Assembly: GCA_945860865.1 (NCBI GenBank)
Contig: CAMARW010000008.1
Location: forward strand, 1-64,000
Origin: Chitinophaga pinensis
Lineage (GTDB): Bacteria > Bacteroidota > Bacteroidia > UKL13-3
Direction of reading: 5' to 3'
DNA length: 64,000 nucleotides
Every line of letters begins with the position of its first letter. Within the stretch, counting starts at the first letter, position 1. The translations under genes were made by a program, and so were the position numbers. Under the pieces are notes generated by a model. It ran no database searches. It was given only the letters and a program-made list of their open reading frames with translations, and was not told the origin of the DNA. Shown piece by piece: positions 46,388-56,525 of this stretch.

Positions 46388-47272
46388 ATGAAAATAAAAA
46401 TTTGTTTATTTGTTTTGTTGCTTGGAGCTTTTAGTGTAAGCGCCCAAAAGCAAAAGCTCCTGCAAAAAATTGATAGTTTGTCATTAGACTCTCTGCGAGA
46501 TTACGAAATTAGGCTTGGCGGATTAGGCTTTAGCATGGTAAGAGATTTTGATGAAGAAGTAAGAATAACCTCAGGTAGAAACTTTATACGGCAATTTGGA
46601 CGCGCTTTGCGTGTTGCTAACAGTTATTATTATCCTTTTGATTCTCTTAAGAATTTAATGGTTCTATATGCTCCCGATGATTTATTCAGGATTTTCACTT
46701 GGAATGTAGCCACCAATGATGAAACCTTCAGGTATTTTGGTGTAATCCAAATGAACCCTGAAAAGGTGGCTAAACTCAACAAAAAAGAGGAGCTTTTTAA
46801 TTCGTTTTACCCCTTGATTGATAGAAGCGACAGTATTGGTGATATTTTTTTTACCACTGTAGATCAAAACAAATGGTTTGGCGCATCTTATTATAAAATT
46901 ATCAAAACCAGTTTTGCCAAAAAAGATTATTACACCTTATTGGGCTGGGATGGAGCCGGACCAGCTACGAATAAAAAAATTGCAGATGTATTGGTGTTTA
47001 ATAATGGCAAACCCAATTTTGGCGCTCCCATATTTGATATAAATAAAAAGCGCAGGTACTATAGAATGGTTTTCGAATTTAATAACCAAGCAACTATTGC
47101 CTTACGTTACGACGATAAACAAAAATACTTAATCTATGAAAACATTGTTCCAAACAAGCCCGCCAACGCAGGTTTTGTTGAACATTATTACCCCGATGGC
47201 ACTTTTGATTACCTTGTATGGAAAAATGGGGTTTGGCAAAAACAAGCCGGATTTTTAGAAGTTATTAAATAG
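46388..47272 (+). CDS. Secreted protein of unknown function
   Basis: The 294-residue protein from ATG 46388 has a signal peptide (MKIKICLFVLLLGAFSVSA, cleavage before QKQK). The mature part is beta-rich with many aromatic residues (FEFNNQATIALRYDDKQKYLIYENIVP) and a typical Bacteroidota pattern VEHYYPDGTFDYLVWKNGVW. I do not recognise a named family, but similar proteins recur in the phylum. The stop TAG begins dispersed repeat copy B. Confidence 0.7.
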   Translation: MKIKICLFVLLLGAFSVSAQKQKLLQKIDSLSLDSLRDYEIRLGGLGFSMVRDFDEEVRITSGRNFIRQFGRALRVANSYYYPFDSLKNLMVLYAPDDLFRIFTWNVATNDETFRYFGVIQMNPEKVAKLNKKEELFNSFYPLIDRSDSIGDIFFTTVDQNKWFGASYYKIIKTSFAKKDYYTLLGWDGAGPATNKKIADVLVFNNGKPNFGAPIFDINKKRRYYRMVFEFNNQATIALRYDDKQKYLIYENIVPNKPANAGFVEHYYPDGTFDYLVWKNGVWQKQAGFLEVIK

Positions 47273-47396
47273 AATCCAGACTTTTTAGAGGCGAGAGACG
47301 AGAAGCGAGAGTCGAGAAAAGAGATTTGGTTAACCTACTTTAAAATATCAATTTTGAACCCGTACCACGTAATTTTTAATTCATAATTCATAATTC
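47270..47396 (+). repeat. Dispersed intergenic repeat, copy B, with two period-7 tracts
   Basis: It begins at the TAG stop of the preceding gene as TAGAATCCAGA. A GA-rich period-7 tract unique to this copy follows (units such as GCGAGAG, ACGAGAA, TCGAGAA), then AAAAGAGATTTGGTTAACC, ATCAATTTTGAACCCG and AATTCAT heptamers ending at the ATG of the giant gene. The common parts match copy A (41850-41983) in inverted orientation. Confidence 0.85.
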
Positions 47397-50300
47397 ATGT
47401 ATACTAAGTTGAAACAAATAGCCGTATTAATCGGAATACTGCTACTCAGCAATTTTGCTGCACGCGCCCAGGCATTATCAGGCACTTACTCTATCCCCGG
47501 CAGTTACAGTTCCATTGAGGCAGCTGTAAACGCCCTGAACCAAAATGGTGTAAGTGGAGCGGTGGTATTTGATGTGGGCGCAAGTTCTGCCTACACAGAA
47601 ACACCATTAGGTACTATTGTATTGGGAAGTTCCCTATTAAACGGAACAACTTCTGCCACCAACACCATCACATTTAGGAAAGCTGCAACGGCTACTGCCA
47701 ATCCGCTTATTAATGCCTATGCAGGAACTAAAATTGCAAGCTCTACAGATTCTATTGATATAATGTTTGCTGTTGCTGGAACAGATTATGTAACTATTGA
47801 TGGGATAGATTTGGCCGAAATTTCTGCCAATACCACCAATATAACTTGCATGGAAGTTGGGTATGGTTTGTATAAATTAACAGCCAATGATGGGGCAAAT
47901 TATAATACCATTAAAAATTGTGTAATTACATTAAACCGTTTAAATGTAACCAATGGTTCTGGTATTAGAAATAATATCGCAGGTTCTACTGGAATTGAAG
48001 TAGTATCTAGTTTGCGCACCGCTGTTAATACCGCAGTTACCCAAACGGCAGTAAGTGGAGCAAGTTCTTTTAATAAGTTTTATAGCAATACCATTCAAAA
48101 TGTAAATTTTGGTGTTGCAATGTCTGGCGCTGCTATAGCCTCTCCATATATCTTGGCAGATCAAAATAATGATATTGGAGGAAACAGTTTAAGCACTGGA
48201 AATACCATCATTAATTTTGGGGGTGGAACAGGTGCTGGATTTGCATGCGGAGCGGTGTTTATAAACAACCAATATGGTTCAAACATATCGTTTAATACAA
48301 TTAATAACAACACGGGTACTGGCGTAAACCATCCCGTTTCTAATAGAGGTATTTGGTTGTTTGGTTCATCTCCTGGTGCAAGTTGTACGGTAAATAATAA
48401 TACCATTACCATCTTATCTGGTGCAAGTGCAACGGCCATTAATTGGTGTGTTGACATGGAAATGGCTCAAACTGGAGCCAATGGAAATGTGCTGAATATA
48501 AACAATAATAGATTTTTAAATTGCAGAAGTGCAACCACTACCAATGCTCAATTTACCGCAGTTTGGGTAAACTCTGCTGCTACAACAGTAAACGTAAACA
48601 ATAATTACATTTACGGATATACACGTGAAGCTACAACTGGAATAGGAACTGTAATTTTAAGTCAGCTTGCTGGTATTGGAACCTTAAATATCAATAATAA
48701 TATCATTGATTCGATGGTGTTAACGGGTATATTTTCTACCCAATACGGAATTGGTGTTACTGCTGCAGCTACTAATTTGAATATGAATGGAAATTCATTT
48801 ACCCGCATGATTTATACTAATACAACAACAGGTGCGGGTACATTTTATCCAATTTACAGCACTGGTACCCCAGCTGTTGTAAATGCCAATAACAATGTTA
48901 TTGATAGTTTAGTAAGAACGGGTACAACAGGAGGAACAACTATTGGTTTATACATTGCTAGCGGAACAACCCAAAATGTGAAAAATAATAGAATTAGTAA
49001 CATGACCATCACTGGTTCTGGGGCAACTTCTGTTATGTATGGTATCCAAACATCAGGAACAACTGTAGTTTGCGACAGTAATACTATCTATAATTTAAGT
49101 GTAGCCAAAGCAACAGGTACCGGAGCCTTATATGGTATTTACAATATTTCTAGTCCGAACAATGAAAATTACCGCTTCAATAAAATTTACAATTTAAACC
49201 ATATTGGTACAGGTATTATTTATGGTATATATGCCTTTACAAGCGCAGGAGTTAGAACGGTTGCCTATAATAATATTTATCAGCTAACGGGTAACTCTAC
49301 TATATCTGGTATACAAATGCAATCTAGTGTGCCTACTATTTTTAACAATAGAATTTATGATTTAACAAGTAATAATTCGTCAAACACTTTGCTTTGCGGA
49401 ATTAATATCAGTACTTCCACCGCAGGAAATGCTAGAGTTTTCAATAATTTAATTGGAAGATTATTTGCGCCATTATCGAATAATACCACTCCAACAGTTA
49501 TAGGTATAAACATTCCCGCAACTACAGCTACTGCTAGTTTTGGCGTTTACCACAATACGGTGCTTATAAATGCAACTTCAACTGGAGCAAATTTTGCTAC
49601 AGCGGCATTGCAACATGCCGCCAATGCCACGGGCACAACTGCTGTATTAGATTTAAGAAATAATATTTTGGTAAATACCTCTGTACCTAATGGGGTTGGT
49701 AACACTGCGGTTATCAGAAGAACTGCAGCAGCTTTGAATAATTATGCTGCCACATCCAATAGAAATTTATTGTTTGCCGGAGCGCCTTCTGCTAGCAGGC
49801 TTATTTATTTTGATGGTTTTGTGGGCGATTCAACCATTGAAAGTTTTAAATTGAGGATGGCTACTTTTGAACAATCTTCGGTATCTGAGTTGCCAATATT
49901 TATTGATAGTTTGGGAGCTAATCCAAACTTTTTACATTTAGATACCACAGTTTCTACTAAATGCGAAAGTGGTGGATCTGTTATTCCAGGGATTACATTT
50001 GATGCTGATGGGGTAATTAGACAAGGTAATGTGGGTTATACCGGAACAGGTGGCGCGCCAGATATTGGGGCAGACGAGGGCGAGTTTATTGGTACCACAA
50101 TGGTATTAGATTCAGTGAATGTAGATCAAATATCAGCTGCTGTTCCACTAAATACCACCAACCAAGCCATAGTTGCTGTTCGCGTGCACGTAACCAATAG
50201 TTTTGCGCCACTTAATGTTAGTTCGTTTAAGCTAAATACAGCAGGAACTACGAATGTAAATGATATTCAAAACGCAAGAGTTTTCTATACGGGGAATAAT

Positions 50301-53300
50301 CCAACCTTTAATACAAATACGCAGTTTGGTTCAAGCATAGCGGCACCAAATGGTACTTTTTATATAACGGGTAATAGAATGCTTGTTGATGGAGTTAACT
50401 ATTTTTGGGTTACCTACGATATAAAAAATACTGCAACCATAAATAATGTGGTAGATGTTAGAGTAGATAGTATTGTGGTAGGTGGAAATAACACAGCGCC
50501 AATTAACGGCAACCCTGCTGGTTCTAGAAGAATTTTGGGTCCATTAAACGGAACATACTTGGTGGGTGTAGGTCAAGCCTATCCAACCATTACAGCCGCG
50601 GCCAATGATTTAAGTACTTTGGGCGTATCTGGTCCAGTAACGTTTTTATTAACAGATAATACATACAATGCGGCAAGTGGCGAGGTGTTTCCAATTGCCT
50701 TTACTGCCTATACAGGTGCCTCTAGCACCAATACGGTTACTATTAGGCCAAATACTTCAGTAAATGCAAGTGTTACAGCCAACCATGGCGTTGCAGCTAT
50801 TTTTATGAATGGTATCAATCATTTAAGAATAGATGGCCGACCAGTAGGAGCAAGTGGATTTACTATAGGAAACAATTTAGTAATTAGTAATACTAATGCT
50901 AATGGTCCAGCTGTGCTATTAAACAACGAAGCGAGCAATAACCAGTTATTGTTTACAGAGTTTAGATCTAATAACGGCATTGTTCCCGGCGCTATTGGTG
51001 CGGGAGTTATTAGTTTTGGCGCCAGTGTTGGTGTAAATGGAAATGATAATAATGTCATTAAATTCTGTGATATTCATGAACTTACAGGAGCAAATCCAAC
51101 TATTGGAATTTCATCTATTGGTTCAGCAGCAAGTGTTTTGGCCAATAACGATGGGAATATTATTGATAGCTGTAATATATACAACTTCTTTAATCCAATA
51201 AATGCTACCTCAGGTATTTATATAGGTGCCAATAATAGCGCGTGGACAATCAATGCGAATAGGATCTATCAAACGACAACAGTTACTACAAGCGGTGGAC
51301 AAACTCATCGTGCTATCTGGGTTACGCCAAATGTTGCCTCACTTACCTCAGCTAGTGGATTTATAATAACTAATAATTTTATTGGAGGTGCTGCTGCCAA
51401 TGGAACTGGGGTTTACACCATGACAGGCACAACAGGTTATCAATTCTTTGGAATGGATATTTCTGTGGGTTTAGGTGCAACAACTTTGGTTCAGAATAAT
51501 ACCATCACTAATTTTTCTTTAACAAGTGGTTTTGTAGGGAATGGAACCTATGGAATAAATATTGCGAATGGTAATGTAAATATATTTGGAAATTTAATTG
51601 GATCGACCAGCACAAATGGTGCCTTTACATTTACCACTACTGCTGCCAATGGAAGTTTTATTGCATTAAGATCTGGCGGAGGTACAAACATTAATTTCTC
51701 AAACAACATTGTTTCTGGTATAGATTTGATAAGTAATAATGCTACACTTTTTGCAGGTTTTAATGGTATAGCCGCTTCGGGTGGAACCAATATAACTATT
51801 CACAATAATACAGTAGGAAGTAAAACCCTATTGAATAGTATTAATGGTGTTTCAACATCCTCAACAGCTACTGGAGCTTGTGCCTTTAGAGGTATTATCT
51901 GTAATAGTTTAGCCGTGGGCGCAGTTAATACAGTTACCAATAACACAGTGGCTAATATGAATTTAAATTATGCTGCAACAGGTACTCAAGGAACTACGCT
52001 TATTGGAATAGCTGTAATAAATGGTTCAAGTGTGGTTACAGGGAATGAAATTAGTAACTTAACTTCTGCCACCCAAACTACAGCTGGTGTGCCAAACGCT
52101 GCTGTTGCAGGTATTGTGCACACATCTGTTACCGCACCCGTAACTATTTCTGCTAATAAAATACACTCATTGGTATTAACCGGAGCTTCTACCACTGCTG
52201 CGGTTCAATCGGTTGGTATTTCATATAGCGGACCTTCAACAGGAACAAATACCATTAGTAGCAATTCGGTTCATAGTATATCCATAAACGCGAGTAACCC
52301 ATCTGCAGTTATTACAGGCTTTGATGTATCTGGTGGTATTGCCAATGTGCAAAACAACATGATTCGTTTGGGTTATGATTCATTGGGAGGAGATGTTACT
52401 GCCCCGGCAACGTTTAGAGGTATTACAAAATTTGCGGGTAGTTTTAACTTTTATTTTAATTCAATTTTTATAGGAGGTTCAGGTGTTTTTGCTGGTACTG
52501 CCAATACCTTTGCTTTTGCAAGAAACAGCGCTGGAACGGAAATAGTAAGAAACAATATTTTTGTAAATAATAGATCAAATGCTGCGGGAACTGCCAAGCA
52601 TTATCAAGTATTTTTAGCTAATGCAACTACCTTAATAATTAATAATAATTTATATTTTGGTAACGGCACGGGATCTGTTTTTGGCACATTAAATAATGGC
52701 GCAAGTGATGTTGCTGCTTATACTCCAAATTGGGTAGCTACAGATAATGCTAGTGCAGCAGCCAACCCTCAATTTGTTAATGCTACTGGTTCTGCAACAT
52801 TGGGTGATTTACATATTAACCCAACTTTTGCTACTCCCATTGAAGCCTCAGGTGCAGCTATACCTGCAATAACAGATGATTTTGACGGACAAACCAGAAC
52901 TAGTTTAACGCCAACAGATATTGGGGCTGATGCAGGTAATTTTATTTCATTGGATGTGAGAGCGCCAATTATTGCCTCTTTCTCGCTTGGTAACACTGCT
53001 TCTACTGGCGATAGAACTTTTAATGTTTCTATCACAGATCAAACTGGAATACCATTGGCAAGTGGCCTTGCACCAAGAGTATATTTCAGTAAATCAGCAG
53101 CGGGTACTTTTTCATCTACGGCTGCAACTAGAATTACCGGAAATGCCCAGGATGGAATGTATTCATTTACTATATCAGCGGCAACTATGGGCGGTTTAAG
53201 TTTAAATGATTCTGTGTACGCATTTGTTATTGCACAAGATTCTTCAGCCAACAATTACATTACAAGTTTTCCTGCCGGTGCAAATGCATCCAATGTAAAT

Positions 53301-56300
53301 ACCATTATTACTCCACCAAACACATTACTTGGTTATAAAATTGTTCCTGGTTTTATTGGTAATATTAATGTGGGTGTTGGACAAACATATACAAGTTTAA
53401 CAGATGCAGGTGGCTTGTTTGAAGCGATTAACAATGGCGCTATAAACGGTAACGTTACTGCATTAATTACAAGTGATTTATTAGAAAGCGGTTTGGTTGG
53501 TTTGAACCCAATTAACCAATCGGGTAACTTTACGCTTACGATTGCGCCAAGCGATAGTGTGGAGCGTTTAATTGTTGGAAGTTTTGCTGGCGGATTAATT
53601 AGATTAAACGGTGCAGATAGGGTAAAAATGGATGGAAGATTTAATGGAAATGGTAGGTATTTGAGGTTTAGAAATAGGTTGCAAAATGGATTTACTTTAA
53701 ACTTGATAAACGATGCACAGCAAGATACCATAACGCATTGTATTTTTGAAAGTGTGAACAATACCGTAGGTACAATTACTTTTGGTGGAACCAATGTATT
53801 AGGTGGTACAGGAAATAGTAACAATGCCATTTTGCATTGTGTTATAAGAGATACTTTAGGTACCCTGCCTGCTAATAATATACCTAATACAGGGTTTTTT
53901 AGTCAGGGTTCTGTGGGTAGCAATAATGATAACAATACACTAGCTTTTAATGAGGTTGTAAATTTTGGATTTAATGGAATAAACTTAAGCACAACAGCTG
54001 GCGATTTTTGGAACATTAACAACAATAGTTTCTATCAAACCATTGTTAAAGCAAATGTATTAACTATTATTCAAATTGATGGTGGAACCGGACATACCAT
54101 TAATGCCAATAGCATTGGTGGTTCAAGCGCCAATAGGAGTGGTGCTGCCTTCACTACCACCTCAACTTCAAATCCAAACATTATTGCTGTAAGAATTAAT
54201 AATGCGCTAACCACTGCACAGGTAAGTAATAACTTAATTTCTAATATCGCAAGTACCAGTGCTGTAAATTTAATTACTATCTCTGCGGGTAATATTACCG
54301 TTTCTAACAATACAATTGGTGGAGGTGCTATGCCATATGATACTATTCAAAATGGTTTTGATAATGGTATTATAAATATTACAGGTGGCACCGTTTCTAT
54401 TGCTAACAATACCATAGGTAATATTTCTTATTATGATGGTTTTGGGGATAGAACAAGTGGTATCACTGTTACTGGAGGAACTGTAAACATTGTTGGAAAT
54501 ACCATCAGAGATATCAAAGGAAATTCGAGTGGAACTGCATTTACTTTCTTAATAACTGGTATGCACATAAGTGGTGGTGTTAACCATGTAATAGAAAGAA
54601 ATACTATTTTTAATATCCAAAACACCAATACAGGTTCTAGTGCCTATACTACTGCAGGGATAAACATCACCAGTGGAACAAACCTTTTGGTTCAGCGCAA
54701 TAGAATACATTCGATTTTTGGAAACGGAATTGGTGCAGGTGCAAGTTCTAATCAGGTATTTGGAATATACACTGCCGCCATTGGTGGTATCACTTTTAGA
54801 AATAACCAGATTGCAATGGGTAATCTCACAAGCGGAGAAACCAGGGCCTATGGTATTCAAGATGTAGCAAATTCTGGCGTTAATAACTATTTTTATAATA
54901 GTATTTTACTGAATGGCCAAGTAACAGGTGGTTCAAATAATAGCTATTGCTTACAAAGAACGGGTTTGGTAGATGTAAATGTATTTAATAATATCTTTTA
55001 TAATAACCGCCGTACTTTAGGGAACGGTATAGCTTTTGGCATGGGAGCAAATACTTTAACGGGTATTACTCCAGCGGCTAATAATTATAACTTATTTATT
55101 GTAAATGATACTACAAGGGTTGTTGAAGGTCCGATAGGATTTACTAATAGCATCAGTGCTTTCAATACCTTATACACAAACGTAAATACCTATAGTTCTA
55201 ATTGGTATGCCTTAGGAAACCAAGTGCCTGTTCAAACCTTATTTGTGGATTCTATTATTGGGAATTTAAATATTGTGAACACACACGGAAATGCTTGGTA
55301 TGCTAATGGAAAAGGGTTGCCATTGGCAAATCAATTGGTAGATTTTAACAATAACACGCGCTCTGTTTCTATTTTAGGTGGAGCAACAGATATCGGTTCA
55401 AACGAATTTACAACAAGTGTTTTACCTCCTTTGGCAACAGCTAGTGCAGCTCCTGCTGCAAATACTATCACAACTTACACATTTGGTGCAAGACAAGTTG
55501 CGAGTGTGCAGTGGGGTAGTGCAGGTACATTGCCAACAGATTTAGCGGTTAGGTATTACTCGGGTGTAAACCCACCAAGCACCCTTGCCGGCAGCACATT
55601 CTTTAATGCGTATCACCAAATAACTGCTACAGGTGGAGCAGGGTTTAGCTATCAATTAAATTTATTGGCCGATTCTGCCATTAGGGGTTCAGTGGCTAAT
55701 ATGAATGTTGCAAATATGGCAAGGTTTAATACGGGTTGGCAGTTAATTTCTGGATCTGCTACACAAGGTAATGCAGCCAGATTATTTACTACCAGTGTGC
55801 AAAATACTTTTGGTATTTTTACCGGAACACAGGGTAATAATAACCCATTGCCTGTAAGTTACCTCAGCTTTATGGCACAAAGTATTGGTGCAGATGTAAG
55901 TTTAAATTGGCAAACAGCTTTTGAACTTAATAACAAAGGTTTTTATGTGGAACGTTCTATAGATGGAACTGAATTTACAAGCATTGGATTTGTAAAAGGT
56001 AAAGGAAATAGTAATAAGCTTGAAGCCTATAATACTGTTGATGCAAATGCCTTTGAAAACGCAGGTGTTAGCAGTTTATACTACCGTTTACGTCAGGTAG
56101 ATTTTGAAGGAACAGAATCTTTATCTGAAACCAAGTTAGTGTTACAAAAAGAAATATTATCGCATGCTGTTGTTGTGTTTCCTAATCCTTTTACAGAAAC
56201 TGTTTCGGTGCAAGTAGTTTCTGCAGAAGCTGGTATGGGACAAATTCAGGTATTGGATATGAATGGCAAAGAAATGTTTGTAATGCCTGCAGCATTAAGG

Positions 56301-56414
56301 AAGGACATGCAAACTATTGTTCTGCCAAATGCTGCACTTTTATCGGCAGGTATCTATTTTATAAAGGTAATTTCGCCTACCCAAACAGAGGTAATAAAAG
56401 TGATTAAACAATAA
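47397..56414 (+). CDS. Giant T9SS-secreted right-handed beta-helix protein (3005 residues)
   Basis: It has a signal peptide (MYTKLKQIAVLIGILLLSNFAARAQ). Three long parallel beta-helix cassettes, full of NxIxNN-type rungs, each open with a similar cap: SGTYSIPGSYSSIEAAVNAL near residue 29, NGTYLVGVGQAYPTITAAAN near residue 1050 and GNINVGVGQTYTSLTDAG near residue 1985. A beta-sandwich domain sits between cassettes 1 and 2 (residues about 900-1040). The C-terminus has a fibronectin-like module (VSLNWQTAFELNNKGFYVERS) and a type A sorting domain from FPNPFTETVSVQVV. Likely a surface adhesin or polysaccharide-binding fibre; no catalytic motif is seen. A paralogue lies at the right edge of the window. 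Confidence 0.92.
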   Translation: MYTKLKQIAVLIGILLLSNFAARAQALSGTYSIPGSYSSIEAAVNALNQNGVSGAVVFDVGASSAYTETPLGTIVLGSSLLNGTTSATNTITFRKAATATANPLINAYAGTKIASSTDSIDIMFAVAGTDYVTIDGIDLAEISANTTNITCMEVGYGLYKLTANDGANYNTIKNCVITLNRLNVTNGSGIRNNIAGSTGIEVVSSLRTAVNTAVTQTAVSGASSFNKFYSNTIQNVNFGVAMSGAAIASPYILADQNNDIGGNSLSTGNTIINFGGGTGAGFACGAVFINNQYGSNISFNTINNNTGTGVNHPVSNRGIWLFGSSPGASCTVNNNTITILSGASATAINWCVDMEMAQTGANGNVLNINNNRFLNCRSATTTNAQFTAVWVNSAATTVNVNNNYIYGYTREATTGIGTVILSQLAGIGTLNINNNIIDSMVLTGIFSTQYGIGVTAAATNLNMNGNSFTRMIYTNTTTGAGTFYPIYSTGTPAVVNANNNVIDSLVRTGTTGGTTIGLYIASGTTQNVKNNRISNMTITGSGATSVMYGIQTSGTTVVCDSNTIYNLSVAKATGTGALYGIYNISSPNNENYRFNKIYNLNHIGTGIIYGIYAFTSAGVRTVAYNNIYQLTGNSTISGIQMQSSVPTIFNNRIYDLTSNNSSNTLLCGINISTSTAGNARVFNNLIGRLFAPLSNNTTPTVIGINIPATTATASFGVYHNTVLINATSTGANFATAALQHAANATGTTAVLDLRNNILVNTSVPNGVGNTAVIRRTAAALNNYAATSNRNLLFAGAPSASRLIYFDGFVGDSTIESFKLRMATFEQSSVSELPIFIDSLGANPNFLHLDTTVSTKCESGGSVIPGITFDADGVIRQGNVGYTGTGGAPDIGADEGEFIGTTMVLDSVNVDQISAAVPLNTTNQAIVAVRVHVTNSFAPLNVSSFKLNTAGTTNVNDIQNARVFYTGNNPTFNTNTQFGSSIAAPNGTFYITGNRMLVDGVNYFWVTYDIKNTATINNVVDVRVDSIVVGGNNTAPINGNPAGSRRILGPLNGTYLVGVGQAYPTITAAANDLSTLGVSGPVTFLLTDNTYNAASGEVFPIAFTAYTGASSTNTVTIRPNTSVNASVTANHGVAAIFMNGINHLRIDGRPVGASGFTIGNNLVISNTNANGPAVLLNNEASNNQLLFTEFRSNNGIVPGAIGAGVISFGASVGVNGNDNNVIKFCDIHELTGANPTIGISSIGSAASVLANNDGNIIDSCNIYNFFNPINATSGIYIGANNSAWTINANRIYQTTTVTTSGGQTHRAIWVTPNVASLTSASGFIITNNFIGGAAANGTGVYTMTGTTGYQFFGMDISVGLGATTLVQNNTITNFSLTSGFVGNGTYGINIANGNVNIFGNLIGSTSTNGAFTFTTTAANGSFIALRSGGGTNINFSNNIVSGIDLISNNATLFAGFNGIAASGGTNITIHNNTVGSKTLLNSINGVSTSSTATGACAFRGIICNSLAVGAVNTVTNNTVANMNLNYAATGTQGTTLIGIAVINGSSVVTGNEISNLTSATQTTAGVPNAAVAGIVHTSVTAPVTISANKIHSLVLTGASTTAAVQSVGISYSGPSTGTNTISSNSVHSISINASNPSAVITGFDVSGGIANVQNNMIRLGYDSLGGDVTAPATFRGITKFAGSFNFYFNSIFIGGSGVFAGTANTFAFARNSAGTEIVRNNIFVNNRSNAAGTAKHYQVFLANATTLIINNNLYFGNGTGSVFGTLNNGASDVAAYTPNWVATDNASAAANPQFVNATGSATLGDLHINPTFATPIEASGAAIPAITDDFDGQTRTSLTPTDIGADAGNFISLDVRAPIIASFSLGNTASTGDRTFNVSITDQTGIPLASGLAPRVYFSKSAAGTFSSTAATRITGNAQDGMYSFTISAATMGGLSLNDSVYAFVIAQDSSANNYITSFPAGANASNVNTIITPPNTLLGYKIVPGFIGNINVGVGQTYTSLTDAGGLFEAINNGAINGNVTALITSDLLESGLVGLNPINQSGNFTLTIAPSDSVERLIVGSFAGGLIRLNGADRVKMDGRFNGNGRYLRFRNRLQNGFTLNLINDAQQDTITHCIFESVNNTVGTITFGGTNVLGGTGNSNNAILHCVIRDTLGTLPANNIPNTGFFSQGSVGSNNDNNTLAFNEVVNFGFNGINLSTTAGDFWNINNNSFYQTIVKANVLTIIQIDGGTGHTINANSIGGSSANRSGAAFTTTSTSNPNIIAVRINNALTTAQVSNNLISNIASTSAVNLITISAGNITVSNNTIGGGAMPYDTIQNGFDNGIINITGGTVSIANNTIGNISYYDGFGDRTSGITVTGGTVNIVGNTIRDIKGNSSGTAFTFLITGMHISGGVNHVIERNTIFNIQNTNTGSSAYTTAGINITSGTNLLVQRNRIHSIFGNGIGAGASSNQVFGIYTAAIGGITFRNNQIAMGNLTSGETRAYGIQDVANSGVNNYFYNSILLNGQVTGGSNNSYCLQRTGLVDVNVFNNIFYNNRRTLGNGIAFGMGANTLTGITPAANNYNLFIVNDTTRVVEGPIGFTNSISAFNTLYTNVNTYSSNWYALGNQVPVQTLFVDSIIGNLNIVNTHGNAWYANGKGLPLANQLVDFNNNTRSVSILGGATDIGSNEFTTSVLPPLATASAAPAANTITTYTFGARQVASVQWGSAGTLPTDLAVRYYSGVNPPSTLAGSTFFNAYHQITATGGAGFSYQLNLLADSAIRGSVANMNVANMARFNTGWQLISGSATQGNAARLFTTSVQNTFGIFTGTQGNNNPLPVSYLSFMAQSIGADVSLNWQTAFELNNKGFYVERSIDGTEFTSIGFVKGKGNSNKLEAYNTVDANAFENAGVSSLYYRLRQVDFEGTESLSETKLVLQKEILSHAVVVFPNPFTETVSVQVVSAEAGMGQIQVLDMNGKEMFVMPAALRKDMQTIVLPNAALLSAGIYFIKVISPTQTEVIKVIKQ

Positions 56415-56429
56415 GCTAAGTACAATTAT

Positions 56430-56467
56430 AAAAAAGGCCAAACTCTCTAGAGAGTTTGGCCTTTTTT
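56430..56467. terminator. Perfect 38-bp palindromic bidirectional terminator
   Basis: AAAAAAGGCCAAACTCTCT (56430-56448) is followed at once by its exact complement through six T. It serves the giant gene on the plus strand and the convergent sua5 on the minus strand. Confidence 0.93.
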
Positions 56468-56525
56468 ATAATAGATAGCAAGAAATTTATATAATAAAAT
56501 GGTAATGTATGGTTTCGGTTCACAA

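Noticed and set aside
47940..54860. Many minus-strand open frames inside the 3005-residue gene, for example 53333-53830
   Set aside because: They are shadows of the repetitive N/T/G-rich coding sequence. None has a signal peptide, domain or promoter, while the plus-strand frame is continuous for 9 kb.
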